Source of the DNA: Syntrophosphaera sp035450685
Lineage (GTDB): Bacteria > Cloacimonadota > Cloacimonadia > Cloacimonadales > Cloacimonadaceae
Assembly (NCBI GenBank): GCA_035450685.1
Contig: DAOTNF010000002.1
Coordinates: 1 to 64,000, forward strand
Length of the DNA: 64,000 bases
Direction of reading: 5' to 3'
Shown here: positions 8,944-17,085 of the stretch, piece after piece
How the letters are laid out: every line of letters starts with the position of its first letter
How positions within the stretch are numbered: position 1 is the stretch's first letter
The notes under the pieces: model-generated
What the model was told of the DNA's origin: nothing
The model's input: the letters and a program-made list of their open reading frames with translations, nothing else
The model's database searches: none
Program-made: the position numbers and the translations under genes

Positions 8944-8999
8944 AAGCGAAGCCCGCGCAGACCGTAGACGCAGCGATGAATCCATCAAGGGAGAATAGA

Positions 9000-9638
9000 G
9001 TGACAAGCAACAACGTTCGCCTCATCCTTATCGCAGGAGGCACCTGCAGCGGCAAAACAACCATCGCCAGGGCCATCGGACGGCGCATCACAGGCCTCAA
9101 ATCTGTGATCCTCTCTCACGACAACTATTACAAGGATCTCAGCCATCTGTCCAGCGAGGAAGCCGCCCGCGCCAATTTTGACCACCCGGATTCCATCGAC
9201 ACGGAACTGTTGATCTCCGACCTCAAAGCCATGCTGCGTGGCGAAGCGGTCAATGTGCCAGACTACAATTTCGCCACCCACAGCCGCAGCGAAGGCACAC
9301 TGTGCATCGCGGGGGCGGACGTGATCATCCTGGAAGGCATTTTTGCCCTTTATTACCCGGAATTGCTGGCGCTTTCCGACCTAAAAATCTTTCTGGATTC
9401 AGATTCGGACATCCGCCTGGCACGCCGCATGCAAAGAGATATCCTGGAGCGCGGGCGCAGCGTGGAAAGCGTGCTCAACCAATATCTGGAAACCGTCAAG
9501 CCCTCCCATCTGGCATTCATCGAACCGACCAAGAAAAACGCCGATCTGATCATCCCGGGAGACAAAGAGTTCGACACCGTGCTCTACATGCTCAACGGCT
9601 TCCTGCGCCATGAGCTGAGTTCTGGCAAAGCATTGTGA
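9000..9638 (+). CDS. udk: Uridine kinase
   Basis: 212 residues, normal for Udk. It phosphorylates uridine and cytidine to UMP and CMP in pyrimidine salvage. The P-loop is GGTCSGKTTIA. The SHDNYYKDLS motif contains the substrate-binding Asp and Tyr residues, followed by NFDHPDSID, VPDYNFATHSR and EGIFALYY, all in the Udk order. The lid region RRMQRDILERGRS is present. I chose GTG 9000 because AAGGGAG stands 8 bases upstream; an in-frame ATG at 8976 lacks a ribosome site. It follows the epimerase gene closely. Confidence 0.93.
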   Translation: MTSNNVRLILIAGGTCSGKTTIARAIGRRITGLKSVILSHDNYYKDLSHLSSEEAARANFDHPDSIDTELLISDLKAMLRGEAVNVPDYNFATHSRSEGTLCIAGADVIILEGIFALYYPELLALSDLKIFLDSDSDIRLARRMQRDILERGRSVESVLNQYLETVKPSHLAFIEPTKKNADLIIPGDKEFDTVLYMLNGFLRHELSSGKAL

Positions 9639-9714
9639 ATCCGGGGAAATGTTCATTTTGCATAGAATTGCTTTTGAACAAAGGAACATCAACCGCAAAA
9701 GCCGATTTTTGGAC

Positions 9715-9778
9715 TTGACAAATCTTAGCACTCCAAAAAGCTGTTTGCTAATAGCACCCCCTGTGATTATAATATAAT
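9715..9778 (+). promoter_or_regulatory. CIRCE-like HrcA operator and promoter region of groES-trxA
   Basis: TTAGCACTC (9725-9733), exactly nine bases, then GTTTGCTAA (9743-9751). The canonical CIRCE is TTAGCACTC-N9-GAGTGCTAA, so the left arm is perfect and the right arm matches 7 of 9. A TTGACA box (9715-9720) lies just upstream and two overlapping TATAAT boxes (9768-9773, 9773-9778) just downstream; their spacing does not form one canonical promoter. Position ahead of groES supports HrcA-type heat-shock repression. No hrcA gene is in the window. Confidence 0.75.
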
Positions 9779-9810
9779 CAGTTCAAAATAAATAACGATG
9801 GAGGATAATC

Positions 9811-10080
9811 ATGAAACTGAAACCTATTGAAGACCATGTGGTTGTGAAGACCGAGACCGTCCAGGAAAAGAAAGTGGGCGGAATCATCATCCCCGATACA
9901 GCCAAGGAAAAACCCCAGATGGCGGAAGTGATCGCCGTCGGCACCGATGAAGATCTGCAAAAGATAGTCAAGGTGGGCGACATGGTGCTCTATGGCAAAT
10001 ATGCCGGCACAGAGATCGAACTCGAAGGCGAAAAGCTGCTCATCCTTTCCAAAAGCGATATCCTCGCTATTGTCGAGTAA
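9811..10080 (+). CDS. groS: Co-chaperonin GroES
   Basis: 89 residues, slightly shorter than the common 95-97. GroES caps the GroEL folding chamber. MKLKPIEDHVVVK opens the fold. The mobile loop that contacts GroEL is seen as EKKVGGIIIPDTAKEKP, with the GGI[IV]IP motif intact. VGDMVLYGKYAGTEIE and the final ILAIVE close the beta barrel. GGAGG lies just upstream of the ATG. Unusually, groEL does not follow; trxA begins 3 bases after the stop. A CIRCE-like operator stands upstream. Confidence 0.96.
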   Translation: MKLKPIEDHVVVKTETVQEKKVGGIIIPDTAKEKPQMAEVIAVGTDEDLQKIVKVGDMVLYGKYAGTEIELEGEKLLILSKSDILAIVE

Positions 10081-10083
10081 ACA

Positions 10084-10398
10084 ATGCAAGAAGTAAGTTC
10101 ACAAGATTTCGCCGCCGAAGTACTGGAATCTGAACTCCCCGTCCTGGTGGATTTCTGGGCTCCCTGGTGCGGTCCCTGCAAAGCGCTCACCCCCACAGTG
10201 GAAAAACTGGCTGCTGAGCTGGAGGGAAAGGTCAAGGTTGTCAAGTGCAACATCGATGCTTCACCCGAGATAGCCGGCCAGTACTCGATCATGTCCATCC
10301 CCACCCTGCTGGTCTTCCATAAAGGCGCTGTCGCCTCACAACTGATCGGCCTGGTGCAAAAAGACAAGATCATGGACAAACTCAAAGACTTCATCTAA
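10084..10398 (+). CDS. trxA: Thioredoxin
   Basis: 104 residues, standard for thioredoxin 1. The redox active site is WAPWCGPCK, and the cis-proline loop is SIPTLLVF. The DFWAPWC strand and the buried aspartate region match the family. It reduces protein disulphides in the cytoplasm, being recharged by thioredoxin reductase, which is not in this window. It sits 3 bases behind groES and ahead of a strong terminator, so the two form a two-gene unit likely sharing the CIRCE-like control. Confidence 0.97.
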   Translation: MQEVSSQDFAAEVLESELPVLVDFWAPWCGPCKALTPTVEKLAAELEGKVKVVKCNIDASPEIAGQYSIMSIPTLLVFHKGAVASQLIGLVQKDKIMDKLKDFI

Positions 10399-10420
10399 AC
10401 TATCCAGTTAGAAGACCCCT

Positions 10421-10449
10421 GCCCGGTAGAGCTATCTGCCGGGCTTTTT
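10421..10449 (+). terminator. Rho-independent terminator of groES-trxA
   Basis: GCCCGGTAGA (10421-10430) pairs with TCTGCCGGGC (10435-10444) over 10 bp with one G-T wobble and a 4-base loop, followed by TTTTT. It lies 23 bases after the trxA stop. Confidence 0.92.
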
Positions 10450-10498
10450 GCACTAAAAGTGGAGATGTTTTGCGGTGGCATCGCTTTGTCCGGGGGCA

Positions 10499-10720
10499 TT
10501 TCGCCCTCATTCGTAAGAGGCAGCTAAGTCTCTGTCTTCCTGGGGTCATCCTTAACCCGGTGAGGGATGACCTAAGGATGATGGCACCAAAGCCAGTAGC
10601 AGCAAAGGACGGAGCTATGAAGGATTATGCAGAAGGTTGCCGTTGTATTTGGCGAATGTAACGCTAATTTGCTTGCGTCCTATTCGTTTTCTGGTGAAAA
10701 GGTGGAAAGGTTTCCCGAAA
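10499..10720 (+). repeat. Dispersed intergenic repeat, family A, copy 2
   Basis: GGTCATCC (10544-10551) and GGATGACC (10565-10572) form the core palindrome, followed by TAAGGATGATGGCACC, which is identical in copies 4 and 5. About 130 bases downstream are also shared with those copies, including AGCTATGAAGGA and a short reading frame starting at 10627 (MQKVAVVFGECN...), 65 codons long. The left side, CCCTCATT then CTAAGTCT, matches copy 4. Together with the hairpin repeat at 10743 it accounts for most of the 495-base gap before the tRNA gene. Confidence 0.8.
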
Positions 10721-10742
10721 CAAGTCCACCAAGCTATATTAT

Positions 10743-10829
10743 ATGTCATCACGGGCTGTCGGGGCACCCGCCAAAGCGTGAAGCAGTTTGTTGGGGTGAC
10801 TTGACCCGTGATCCAGTCTTATAGGAATC
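10743..10829 (+). repeat. Hairpin repeat family B, long-loop variant
   Basis: The arms GTCATCACGGG and CCCGTGATCCAGTCTTAT enclose a loop of about 50 bases that contains CGGGGCACCCGCCAAAGCG. The same long-loop form occurs in reverse at 61868-61953. Shorter-loop members lie between 38284 and 39391. Confidence 0.75.
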
Positions 10830-10892
10830 ACTCACATCCCAAAAGTGGTTGACAGAATATGAGCCTGCAAAATCCTGCTCAGGATAACCTGC

Positions 10893-10969
10893 GTCCCTGT
10901 AGCTCAGCTGGATAGAGTGGCACCCTCCGAAGGTGAAGGTCAGGCGTTCGAATCGCCTCAGGGACGCCA
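10893..10969 (+). tRNA. tRNA-Arg, anticodon CCG
   Basis: The 7-bp acceptor stem GTCCCTG / CAGGGAC (10893-10899, 10959-10965) is perfect. The D arm contains GCTCAGCTGGATAGAGT, and the T arm is AGGCG-TTCGAAT-CGCCT. The anticodon loop is CTCCGAA, giving U33, anticodon CCG and A37, flanked by a stem with one mismatch. The CCA end is encoded. It reads the arginine codon CGG. A TTGACA at 10849-10854 may be its -35 box, but no clear -10 is seen. The ABC-F gene starts 20 bases after it. Confidence 0.95.
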
Positions 10970-10989
10970 AACTTGGGTACCGGGACTAC

Positions 10990-12768
10990 ATGCAAAACGA
11001 AGTCGTCATCACCTTAAACAACATCTCCAAACAGATCGGCAGCAAAGTGATCTTTTCCGGTCTGAACTTTGGCATCCACGCTCAGGATAAGATCGGGGTG
11101 GTGGGCGTGAACGGCTGTGGCAAAACCACACTGCTCAGGCTGCTGACAGGCCTCACGGATCCAAGCACGGGAGAAATCATCCTCCGTAAAGGGATCAAGG
11201 TCGGATACCTGATGCAGGACATCCCCCTGGATGAAGAGCAGCGGCTGTTGGAATACATCATGCCAGAGCAAGCGGTAGCTGCAGAGAACGACGAGGAGCA
11301 CCGCTACAAAGCTATTCTGAGCACCTTGGGGATCGATGAATATGAAAAACCCCTGCGCCTCCTCTCTGGCGGTCAACGGCGCAAGGCCGACCTTGCCAGG
11401 GTGCTGGTGCAGGAGCCCGATGTGCTGATACTGGATGAGCCCACCAACCATCTTGATCTGGACACGATAGAGTGGTTGCAGGATTACCTGGCCGAGGCCA
11501 AAAAAACGGTTATCTTCGTAACCCATGACCGCTACTTTTTGGACGCGGTCTGTAACCGGATCCTGGAGTTGGATCATGGCCAATGCTACCTGTATGAAGG
11601 CAACTACACGGAGTATGTGCGGGGAAAGATGATCAGGGCAACCGATTCCCAGAGAAAGGAAACCCGCCGTCTGGCGCAACTGAAAAAAGAAATGGACTGG
11701 CTGAACCGGGGAGCCAGAGCCCGCGCCACCAAACCCAAGAATCATGTGGACAGGGTGAAGGAACTGCTCTCCAAATCCTACCTGATCTCAAACCAGGATC
11801 TGGACATCTCGTTTCAGACCGACCGCCTGGGCAAGACCATCCTGGAACTGCACCGTCTGGGTAAAAGCTATGGATCCAATGTGTTGTTCAAGGATATCGA
11901 CCACAATTTCCAGGCTCTGGAGCGCATTGGGATCATCGGAGCAAATGGCTGCGGTAAAACAACACTCTTGAAAATGATTGTCGGCGAGGTCGAACCCGAC
12001 CAGGGAAAGATCAAGGTGGGGGTGAACACCCACTTTGCCTATTACCGCCAGGAGGATGAAAGCTTCGATCCCACCCTGAGCGTGTATGACTATATCGCCC
12101 AGTACGCGGAGGTAATCAAAACCCGCGACGGCAGCAAAGTGAGCGCGGCGGAAATGCTCAGGCGATTCCTGTTCGATGGCAAGATGCAGACCCAAAAACT
12201 GGGTTCGCTGTCCGGAGGTGAGCGGAAACGCCTGTATCTGCTCAAATCGCTGATGTTTGGGGCAAACTTCATTGTTCTGGATGAACCCACCAACGATCTG
12301 GATATCCGCACCCTGGAAATCCTGGAAGACTACCTGGACGCATTTTCGGGCTGCCTGCTGGTGGTATCGCACGACCGCTTCTTTCTGGACCGCACGGTGG
12401 ACTATCTCTTTATTTTTGAGGGCACCTCGATACGCAAATTTCCCGGCAATTACTCCGACTATCTGTTGGTGAAAAAGTATCAAAAGGAAGAGGCTGAAGA
12501 AAAGGAACGGTCAGCCACCGCAGCCAGGCCCAGGAGAATCCAGAAAGGATTGAACTACAACGAGCAGAGGGAGTTTGAACGGTTGGGCTTGGAGATTGCG
12601 GCTCTGGAAGAGAAGATCCAAGAGCTGGAAACGGGCCTGTCGTCTCAAAACTCCTCGCTGAACCATCTTGACTACTTAAAAATCAGCAGGGAACTGGAAG
12701 AACTGCAGAAAGACCACGATATCAAGCTACAGCGCTGGATAGAACTGAGCGATAAAGCAGACGGTTGA
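10990..12768 (+). CDS. uup: ABC-F family ATPase, Uup-like
   Basis: 592 residues with two ABC domains and no membrane segments, the ABC-F layout of ribosome- or DNA-associated ATPases. Walker A is GVNGCGKTTLL and GANGCGKTTLL. The signatures are LSGGQRRKADLAR and LSGGERKRLYLLKS, and the Walker B motifs are LILDEPTNHLD and IVLDEPTNDLD. The inter-domain linker contains a charged helical hairpin. The end of the second domain (SHDRFFLDRTVDYLFIFEG) and a C-terminal coiled coil of about 80 residues point to Uup rather than EttA or an antibiotic-resistance type. ATG 10990 is used, as an in-frame start at 10933 would lie inside the tRNA. Substrate is not predictable. Confidence 0.88.
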   Translation: MQNEVVITLNNISKQIGSKVIFSGLNFGIHAQDKIGVVGVNGCGKTTLLRLLTGLTDPSTGEIILRKGIKVGYLMQDIPLDEEQRLLEYIMPEQAVAAENDEEHRYKAILSTLGIDEYEKPLRLLSGGQRRKADLARVLVQEPDVLILDEPTNHLDLDTIEWLQDYLAEAKKTVIFVTHDRYFLDAVCNRILELDHGQCYLYEGNYTEYVRGKMIRATDSQRKETRRLAQLKKEMDWLNRGARARATKPKNHVDRVKELLSKSYLISNQDLDISFQTDRLGKTILELHRLGKSYGSNVLFKDIDHNFQALERIGIIGANGCGKTTLLKMIVGEVEPDQGKIKVGVNTHFAYYRQEDESFDPTLSVYDYIAQYAEVIKTRDGSKVSAAEMLRRFLFDGKMQTQKLGSLSGGERKRLYLLKSLMFGANFIVLDEPTNDLDIRTLEILEDYLDAFSGCLLVVSHDRFFLDRTVDYLFIFEGTSIRKFPGNYSDYLLVKKYQKEEAEEKERSATAARPRRIQKGLNYNEQREFERLGLEIAALEEKIQELETGLSSQNSSLNHLDYLKISRELEELQKDHDIKLQRWIELSDKADG

Positions 12769-12797
12769 AACCTGTTGTCCTTGTTACTGCAAGACCA

Positions 12798-13280
12798 TTA
12801 GTGACGGCCTTTGTATTTTTCAAACCAGTCGTCAGCCCTGTTTGAAATCTCAAATAAATCGTTTTTGCTGAAATGCTGGTGGATTGTACTGATCTTTTGT
12901 TTGGCTGGGACGTACTCGTTTCTGGCGGCAATGGTGAACCAATAATAGGCTTCCAACTGGCTTTTATCCACCCCTTTGCCCTCCAGATAAGCTTTGCCCA
13001 GATAAAACTGCGCTTCCCCCTGGTTGCGATAGCTGTACATCCTGAGTTTTTCAACGGCAATGTCTATGTCGGATTTGATCTTGGCCTTCTCAAACAAAGC
13101 CACCGCTTCTTCCAGGGTTGTGACAGTGGTCGGCAGGGGAGCCATATCCTCCCCCGCGGGAAGGTTTTCGGACACAGGTACAGATAAAGAATCCACCGTT
13201 CCAGACTGGTCTTGTTTGGTTTTGCATCCCCAAATACCCAACAGCAGGATCACAAAACTTGCTATCAACACTTTTCGCAT
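12798..13280 (-). CDS. Putative lipoprotein with a Sel1-like repeat
   Basis: 160 residues. The N-terminus is a lipoprotein signal (VLIASFVILLLGIWGC), with the lipid-accepting cysteine at residue 19 and then a Ser/Pro-rich linker. From about residue 55 it is helical. The segment AQFYLGKAYLEGKGVDKS followed by AYYWFTIAA is a good Sel1-type (TPR-like) repeat, a protein-interaction fold. It is the last gene of the eight-gene minus operon, 15 bases behind the propeller gene, and converges on uup. The specific role is unknown. Confidence 0.75.
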   Translation of the reverse strand: MRKVLIASFVILLLGIWGCKTKQDQSGTVDSLSVPVSENLPAGEDMAPLPTTVTTLEEAVALFEKAKIKSDIDIAVEKLRMYSYRNQGEAQFYLGKAYLEGKGVDKSQLEAYYWFTIAARNEYVPAKQKISTIHQHFSKNDLFEISNRADDWFEKYKGRH

Positions 13281-13295
13281 GGTAAAACTCCGCTT

Positions 13296-14231
13296 CTATC
13301 TGTATTGGTAGATCATCCAGCCGTCCTTGCCCAAGGCGAGGAAAACCAGATCCTTGTCCAAAGCTACGTCGTAGACAGAGGTGGTGGGGGGGTAGATCGT
13401 ATTCAGATCCTCCGCTTTCAAGGGATTGGAAATATTGTATATCTTGACCCCGCCTTTCCCCAGTGCCACAAAGAGCCGGTTATCCTTGATCTCCAAGTCC
13501 AGGATATCATTGGAAAGCCGGGTTTGGAAGATCAACCTGGGATGCTTGAGGTCGGTCATGTTTATGGCCAGCAGCTTCTTACCCGCGCCGATCCAGGCGA
13601 TGTCGCCATTTTTGGCCAGCACCGTGGCATCCGCTATCTCGTAATTAACACCCATGCTCATGGGAAACTGGAGGTCGCTGATATCCACAGTTACCAGGCC
13701 AAAGTCGTTCAGTGCATATAGATATGGGTATTGGGCGATAAAATCGCGGATGCCCCATTTTTCAGAAAAAGTGGATTTGATCTCGCGCATCCCACCCTTG
13801 CCGATATCGATAATGTCGATCCCTTTGAAGCGATCCGCCACATAAAGGATTGAGCCTTCCCGGGTGATCCTGTCGCCGATGATCTGATTGGTAAAGTAGA
13901 TCCTGCCTGGGCTGGAGAGGGTGTCAACGCTGCTGATCTGGTTGGTGGGCTCCGTGCTGCAGATATAGATCTGATTGCTGCCCAGGACGTTCACATCCTC
14001 TATCCGGAAAGCTGAATGGAACACTCCTTCCAAACGTGGTTGCAAAGGATTGAAGATGGAATAGGCCCACAAGTAATTTTGGCTGCTAAGCACAACCTGG
14101 TCTTCGCTGCAGACAACCATATAGGGTTGGATGTTTTTGAAGTGAGCCAGTTGATACAGATATCTGTCATCGATGGCCGACAAAGCGACTATCAGGCAGA
14201 GCAACAGGATGATGAGGGAGTAGATTTTCAT
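13296..14231 (-). CDS. Exported LVIVD-type beta-propeller protein
   Basis: 311 residues with a signal peptide (IYSLIILLLCLIVALSAIDD). The mature protein is a string of about 40-residue beta units with the pattern V-x-I-[SY]-[ND]-[PI], for example LVTVDISDLQFPMSMGV, LLAINMTDLKHPRLIF and VKIYNISNPLKAEDL. This is the LVIVD repeat pattern, which folds as a propeller. It ends VFLALGKDGWMIYQYR. Such proteins are periplasmic or surface-exposed; no enzyme activity can be inferred. It lies 2 bases behind the moxR gene, so it is co-translated with the operon. Confidence 0.75.
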   Translation of the reverse strand: MKIYSLIILLLCLIVALSAIDDRYLYQLAHFKNIQPYMVVCSEDQVVLSSQNYLWAYSIFNPLQPRLEGVFHSAFRIEDVNVLGSNQIYICSTEPTNQISSVDTLSSPGRIYFTNQIIGDRITREGSILYVADRFKGIDIIDIGKGGMREIKSTFSEKWGIRDFIAQYPYLYALNDFGLVTVDISDLQFPMSMGVNYEIADATVLAKNGDIAWIGAGKKLLAINMTDLKHPRLIFQTRLSNDILDLEIKDNRLFVALGKGGVKIYNISNPLKAEDLNTIYPPTTSVYDVALDKDLVFLALGKDGWMIYQYR

Positions 14232-14233
14232 GG

Positions 14234-15214
14234 TTACTCCAATAATTGTTTGATAATCTCGCCCACTTTGATACCTTCCGCTTCAGCAGCAAAAGATATC
14301 AGGATACGGTGGCTGAGCACAGGAACCGCCACTGCGCGCACATCCTCTTCGGCCGGGGTGAGCCTTCCATCCAAAGCCGCCCTGGCCTTTGCCGCCAATA
14401 CCAGATACTGGCTGGCACGGGGGCCGGCTCCCCAGTTGATCAGTTTCCTGAGTTCAGTTTTGCTTCCGGGATCGCCGGGGCGGGTACTGCGTGCCAGTTT
14501 AACGGCGTATTCCAGCACATGGTTAGAAAGTGGCATATTGCGGATGGCGTTTTGAAATTGGATGATCATTTCTGCTGAAAGCAAAGCCTGGGGTTCATCC
14601 AGTTGGGTTCCTGTGGTTGATTGCACTATTGCCAGTTCCTCCTCATAGGAGGGATAGTCGATACCGATATAAAGCATGAAGCGGTCCAACTGCGCTTCCG
14701 GCAGGGGATAGGTTCCCTCCTGCTCAATGGGATTCTGGGTGGCCATCACGATGAATGGCAGATCGAGGGGACGGGTGGTGTTCCCGCTGCTGACCTGATA
14801 CTCCTGCATCGCTTGCAGCAGAGCCGCCTGGGTCTTGGGGGGAGTGCGGTTGATCTCGTCAGCCAGGATGATGTTTGCAAAGATGGGGCCTTTGATGTAT
14901 TTGAATTCGCGCTCTCCGGTATCGCTTCCGGTCACCAAAATATCGCTGCCGGTGATATCCGAGGGCATTAGATCGGGAGTGAATTGGATGCGTCCAAAAC
15001 TCAGGTTCAGGGCTTTGGCAATGGTGGAGATCAGCAGGGTCTTTGCCAGGCCAGGCACTCCCTCGATGAGCATATGGCCATTGGCAAAAAGCCCGATAAG
15101 CACCTGCTCGACCACTTTATCCTGGCCAATAATGGTTTTCCTGATCTGTTTCAGCAGTTCTTCTTTTGCCGTCTTCAGCTCTGTGACTCGTTGTATCATT
15201 GTCTCACTGTTCAT
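14234..15214 (-). CDS. moxR: MoxR-family AAA+ ATPase
   Basis: 326 residues. The Walker A motif GVPGLAKT, the MoxR signature FGRIQFTPDLMPSDITGSDI, Walker B ILADEINRTPPKTQAALLQAMQ (split here as ILADEIN and PKTQAALLQA), sensor 1 MATQNPIEQEGTYPLPEAQ and the helical lid are all seen. MoxR ATPases act as chaperones maturing protein complexes, commonly with a DUF58/VWA partner; no such partner is next to it here. ATG 15214 is preferred to 15244 because GGAGA stands upstream. It overlaps the upstream membrane-protein gene by 11 bases. Confidence 0.9.
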   Translation of the reverse strand: MNSETMIQRVTELKTAKEELLKQIRKTIIGQDKVVEQVLIGLFANGHMLIEGVPGLAKTLLISTIAKALNLSFGRIQFTPDLMPSDITGSDILVTGSDTGEREFKYIKGPIFANIILADEINRTPPKTQAALLQAMQEYQVSSGNTTRPLDLPFIVMATQNPIEQEGTYPLPEAQLDRFMLYIGIDYPSYEEELAIVQSTTGTQLDEPQALLSAEMIIQFQNAIRNMPLSNHVLEYAVKLARSTRPGDPGSKTELRKLINWGAGPRASQYLVLAAKARAALDGRLTPAEEDVRAVAVPVLSHRILISFAAEAEGIKVGEIIKQLLE

Positions 15215-16217
15215 AAATCTTATCTCCACTAAGTATAGCTGCAATTATCTGGCGGCCGCTCAAAGCGATTGCCGCAATACCCACAACACTCATCAAAAAG
15301 GCAGTAAGCATGTGGGCGAACGCCATAATCGCGGAGGCATCCTGTCTTGTCAATGCAAATCCAACAGAAAAAATAATGATCATCATCCATTCATTGCTTC
15401 CAAGTTGGGCTGGAGGCTGGGGAAGAGCGTAGGACAGATTGATCAGCGTGTAGCCAAACAGCACTTTCAGGAAAGGCAATTGCACGTTGAACGCCTGAAA
15501 AAGCAGGTAAAAATATAGCCCATCCAAAAGCACCCCCAAAGCCGTGAGGGCAAGCGCGGAAAGCAATCTGGTCCAACGGTGTTCAAAAACGTTCAGTCCG
15601 CTGATAAATATCTCGATGTAGCGGTTGATCTTGTCCTTGGCAGACCCTGGCAACCAGGCAAACAAACCTTTTATGAAACCCACCACCCCCTTTTTACGGC
15701 GGGCAGCCAGCAGCAACACGATCAGCGACAGGGCAAAAACCAGGGCAAGCAAGGACAGCAATGCGATCATACCGCCGGAAAACTTTAAGCCCAAAAAGGG
15801 AAGCATGGCCAACACAAAGAAAATGCCCACAGTATCGAATGTTTTGTCTATGAAAATGGATGGCAAGACGCTCAAAATCGGAATTCCATGGTTGCGCTTG
15901 ATAAACCAGGCCTTGACCAGTTCTCCCAACCGGATCGGAATAACATAGTTCACCCAGTTGCCCCCCATGCTATAGAGCCAGGTGCGTCCCCAGGACAGCG
16001 TCACATCCTTTCGCAGGAGGAGATTCCAGCGCAAACTGCGGATCAGGTAAGCCCCAAGGTAAAAAAGCGACGCCCAGACCACCAGTTCCAAGCGCACCTG
16101 TTTGATCTTGCTAATCAGCAGGTCGATATCGATAAACTTCAACCACAAAGCAAGCAACAGCAGCCCGACAGCAAGCCCCAGGAGTAAAGACAGCAGACGC
16201 TTGCGGGATAACTTCAT
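15204..16217 (-). CDS. Flippase-like integral membrane protein (MprF N-domain / AglD family)
   Basis: About 337 residues with seven or eight hydrophobic segments, beginning LLSLLLGLAVGLLLLALWL. The family motifs of the lysylphosphatidylglycerol synthase transmembrane region (UPF0104) are visible: AYLIRSLRWNLLL, MGGNWVNYVIPIRLGELVKA and SIFIDKTFDTVG. Members flip or transfer lipid-linked groups in the inner membrane. ATG 16217 avoids a 60-base overlap with the upstream gene, although no strong ribosome site precedes it. Its operon company (prenyl synthase-like, epimerase, methyltransferase) supports a lipid or glycolipid role; the substrate is unknown. Confidence 0.82.
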   Translation of the reverse strand: MKLSRKRLLSLLLGLAVGLLLLALWLKFIDIDLLISKIKQVRLELVVWASLFYLGAYLIRSLRWNLLLRKDVTLSWGRTWLYSMGGNWVNYVIPIRLGELVKAWFIKRNHGIPILSVLPSIFIDKTFDTVGIFFVLAMLPFLGLKFSGGMIALLSLLALVFALSLIVLLLAARRKKGVVGFIKGLFAWLPGSAKDKINRYIEIFISGLNVFEHRWTRLLSALALTALGVLLDGLYFYLLFQAFNVQLPFLKVLFGYTLINLSYALPQPPAQLGSNEWMMIIIFSVGFALTRQDASAIMAFAHMLTAFLMSVVGIAAIALSGRQIIAAILSGDKIYEQ

Positions 16218-16227
16218 CCTGATACGT

Positions 16228-17085
16228 TTACTTCTGGTCCCGGTCAAAGACCATGTGGTAATGATGAGCCCAATACTTCTTCCAGACACGTGGTGCGAAC
16301 TTCTCCAGCCAATTATGCTTCATCATCCTGGCAGAGAAGTCAGGATCTTTGCCTGCGTAGTGATCGAGTATCGACAAGGGGGCTCTGCGGACGGCACTGC
16401 CTCTTTTACGGATCAGGGAACCGAGCGACGCCGGCAGCCACTTTGACAGCAAATCTTCCTTGGCCATACCGATATCCGGCCAGGGAGGACAATCGAACCA
16501 TCCCGCCTCACGCAGTTTCCAGCCTAACTTGCCCAGGATAAAGATTATGGACTTGCGGTCGATATTACCCAGGCACAAATCAGGATACTTTTGGGGAGAG
16601 TAGTCTTTAATCTGCATTTTATATCCGAGCCCGGTGATGTTGGGAACGCTGATGAATATCACCTTGGCCGTAACGCGGCTTACTTCCTGCAAAAAGCAAG
16701 GCAGATCCTGCACAAACCATAACGCTGAGAACGAGAAATACATATCAATGCTGGAATCCGGATAGTCCAGCTTGCGGTAATCTCTGTTATAAGCAGTTTG
16801 CAGAGGTCTCCCCAGTTCACTCCATAGCTTGCCGATCAGATCAAGCCTGTGTTCATCGTGGTCTTCCAAATAGACCCGAATGCCAAGATCGGCCAGCGAA
16901 AGCAGATTTATGCCACTGATACCGGTAAATCCAAAAGAGGGGGATTCAAGAACGCTTTTCACCCCATACCTATCAGCAGTTCTTTTCAGCAGGTTATTAA
17001 TGACCACCCGCTCATATGAAGAGCCCAATCCTTCATGGTTATCTGTGAAGTATTTCTCCCAGTCGTTGATGATAGGAATGGCCAT
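16228..17085 (-). CDS. Class I SAM-dependent methyltransferase-like protein
   Basis: 285 residues. A Rossmann-like middle domain (residues about 40-150) shows LESPSFGFTGISGINLLSLA at the motif I position and VYLEDHDEHRLDLI at motif II, then DYPDSSIDMYFSFSALWFVQ, typical of Methyltransf_11 motif IV-post. The glycine-rich loop of motif I is unusual, so cofactor binding should be treated as likely rather than proven. The C-terminal 120 residues are basic and helical. Its ATG overlaps the epimerase stop by one base. Probable target is a lipid or glycan made by the operon (inference). Confidence 0.65.
   Translation of the reverse strand: MAIPIINDWEKYFTDNHEGLGSSYERVVINNLLKRTADRYGVKSVLESPSFGFTGISGINLLSLADLGIRVYLEDHDEHRLDLIGKLWSELGRPLQTAYNRDYRKLDYPDSSIDMYFSFSALWFVQDLPCFLQEVSRVTAKVIFISVPNITGLGYKMQIKDYSPQKYPDLCLGNIDRKSIIFILGKLGWKLREAGWFDCPPWPDIGMAKEDLLSKWLPASLGSLIRKRGSAVRRAPLSILDHYAGKDPDFSARMMKHNWLEKFAPRVWKKYWAHHYHMVFDRDQK

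Noticed and set aside
10849..10892. Promoter for tRNA-Arg
   Set aside because: TTGACA is present at 10849, but no -10 box is found at the right spacing, so no separate feature is claimed.
10933..10989. Upstream start for the ABC-F gene
   Set aside because: It would begin inside the tRNA-Arg gene.
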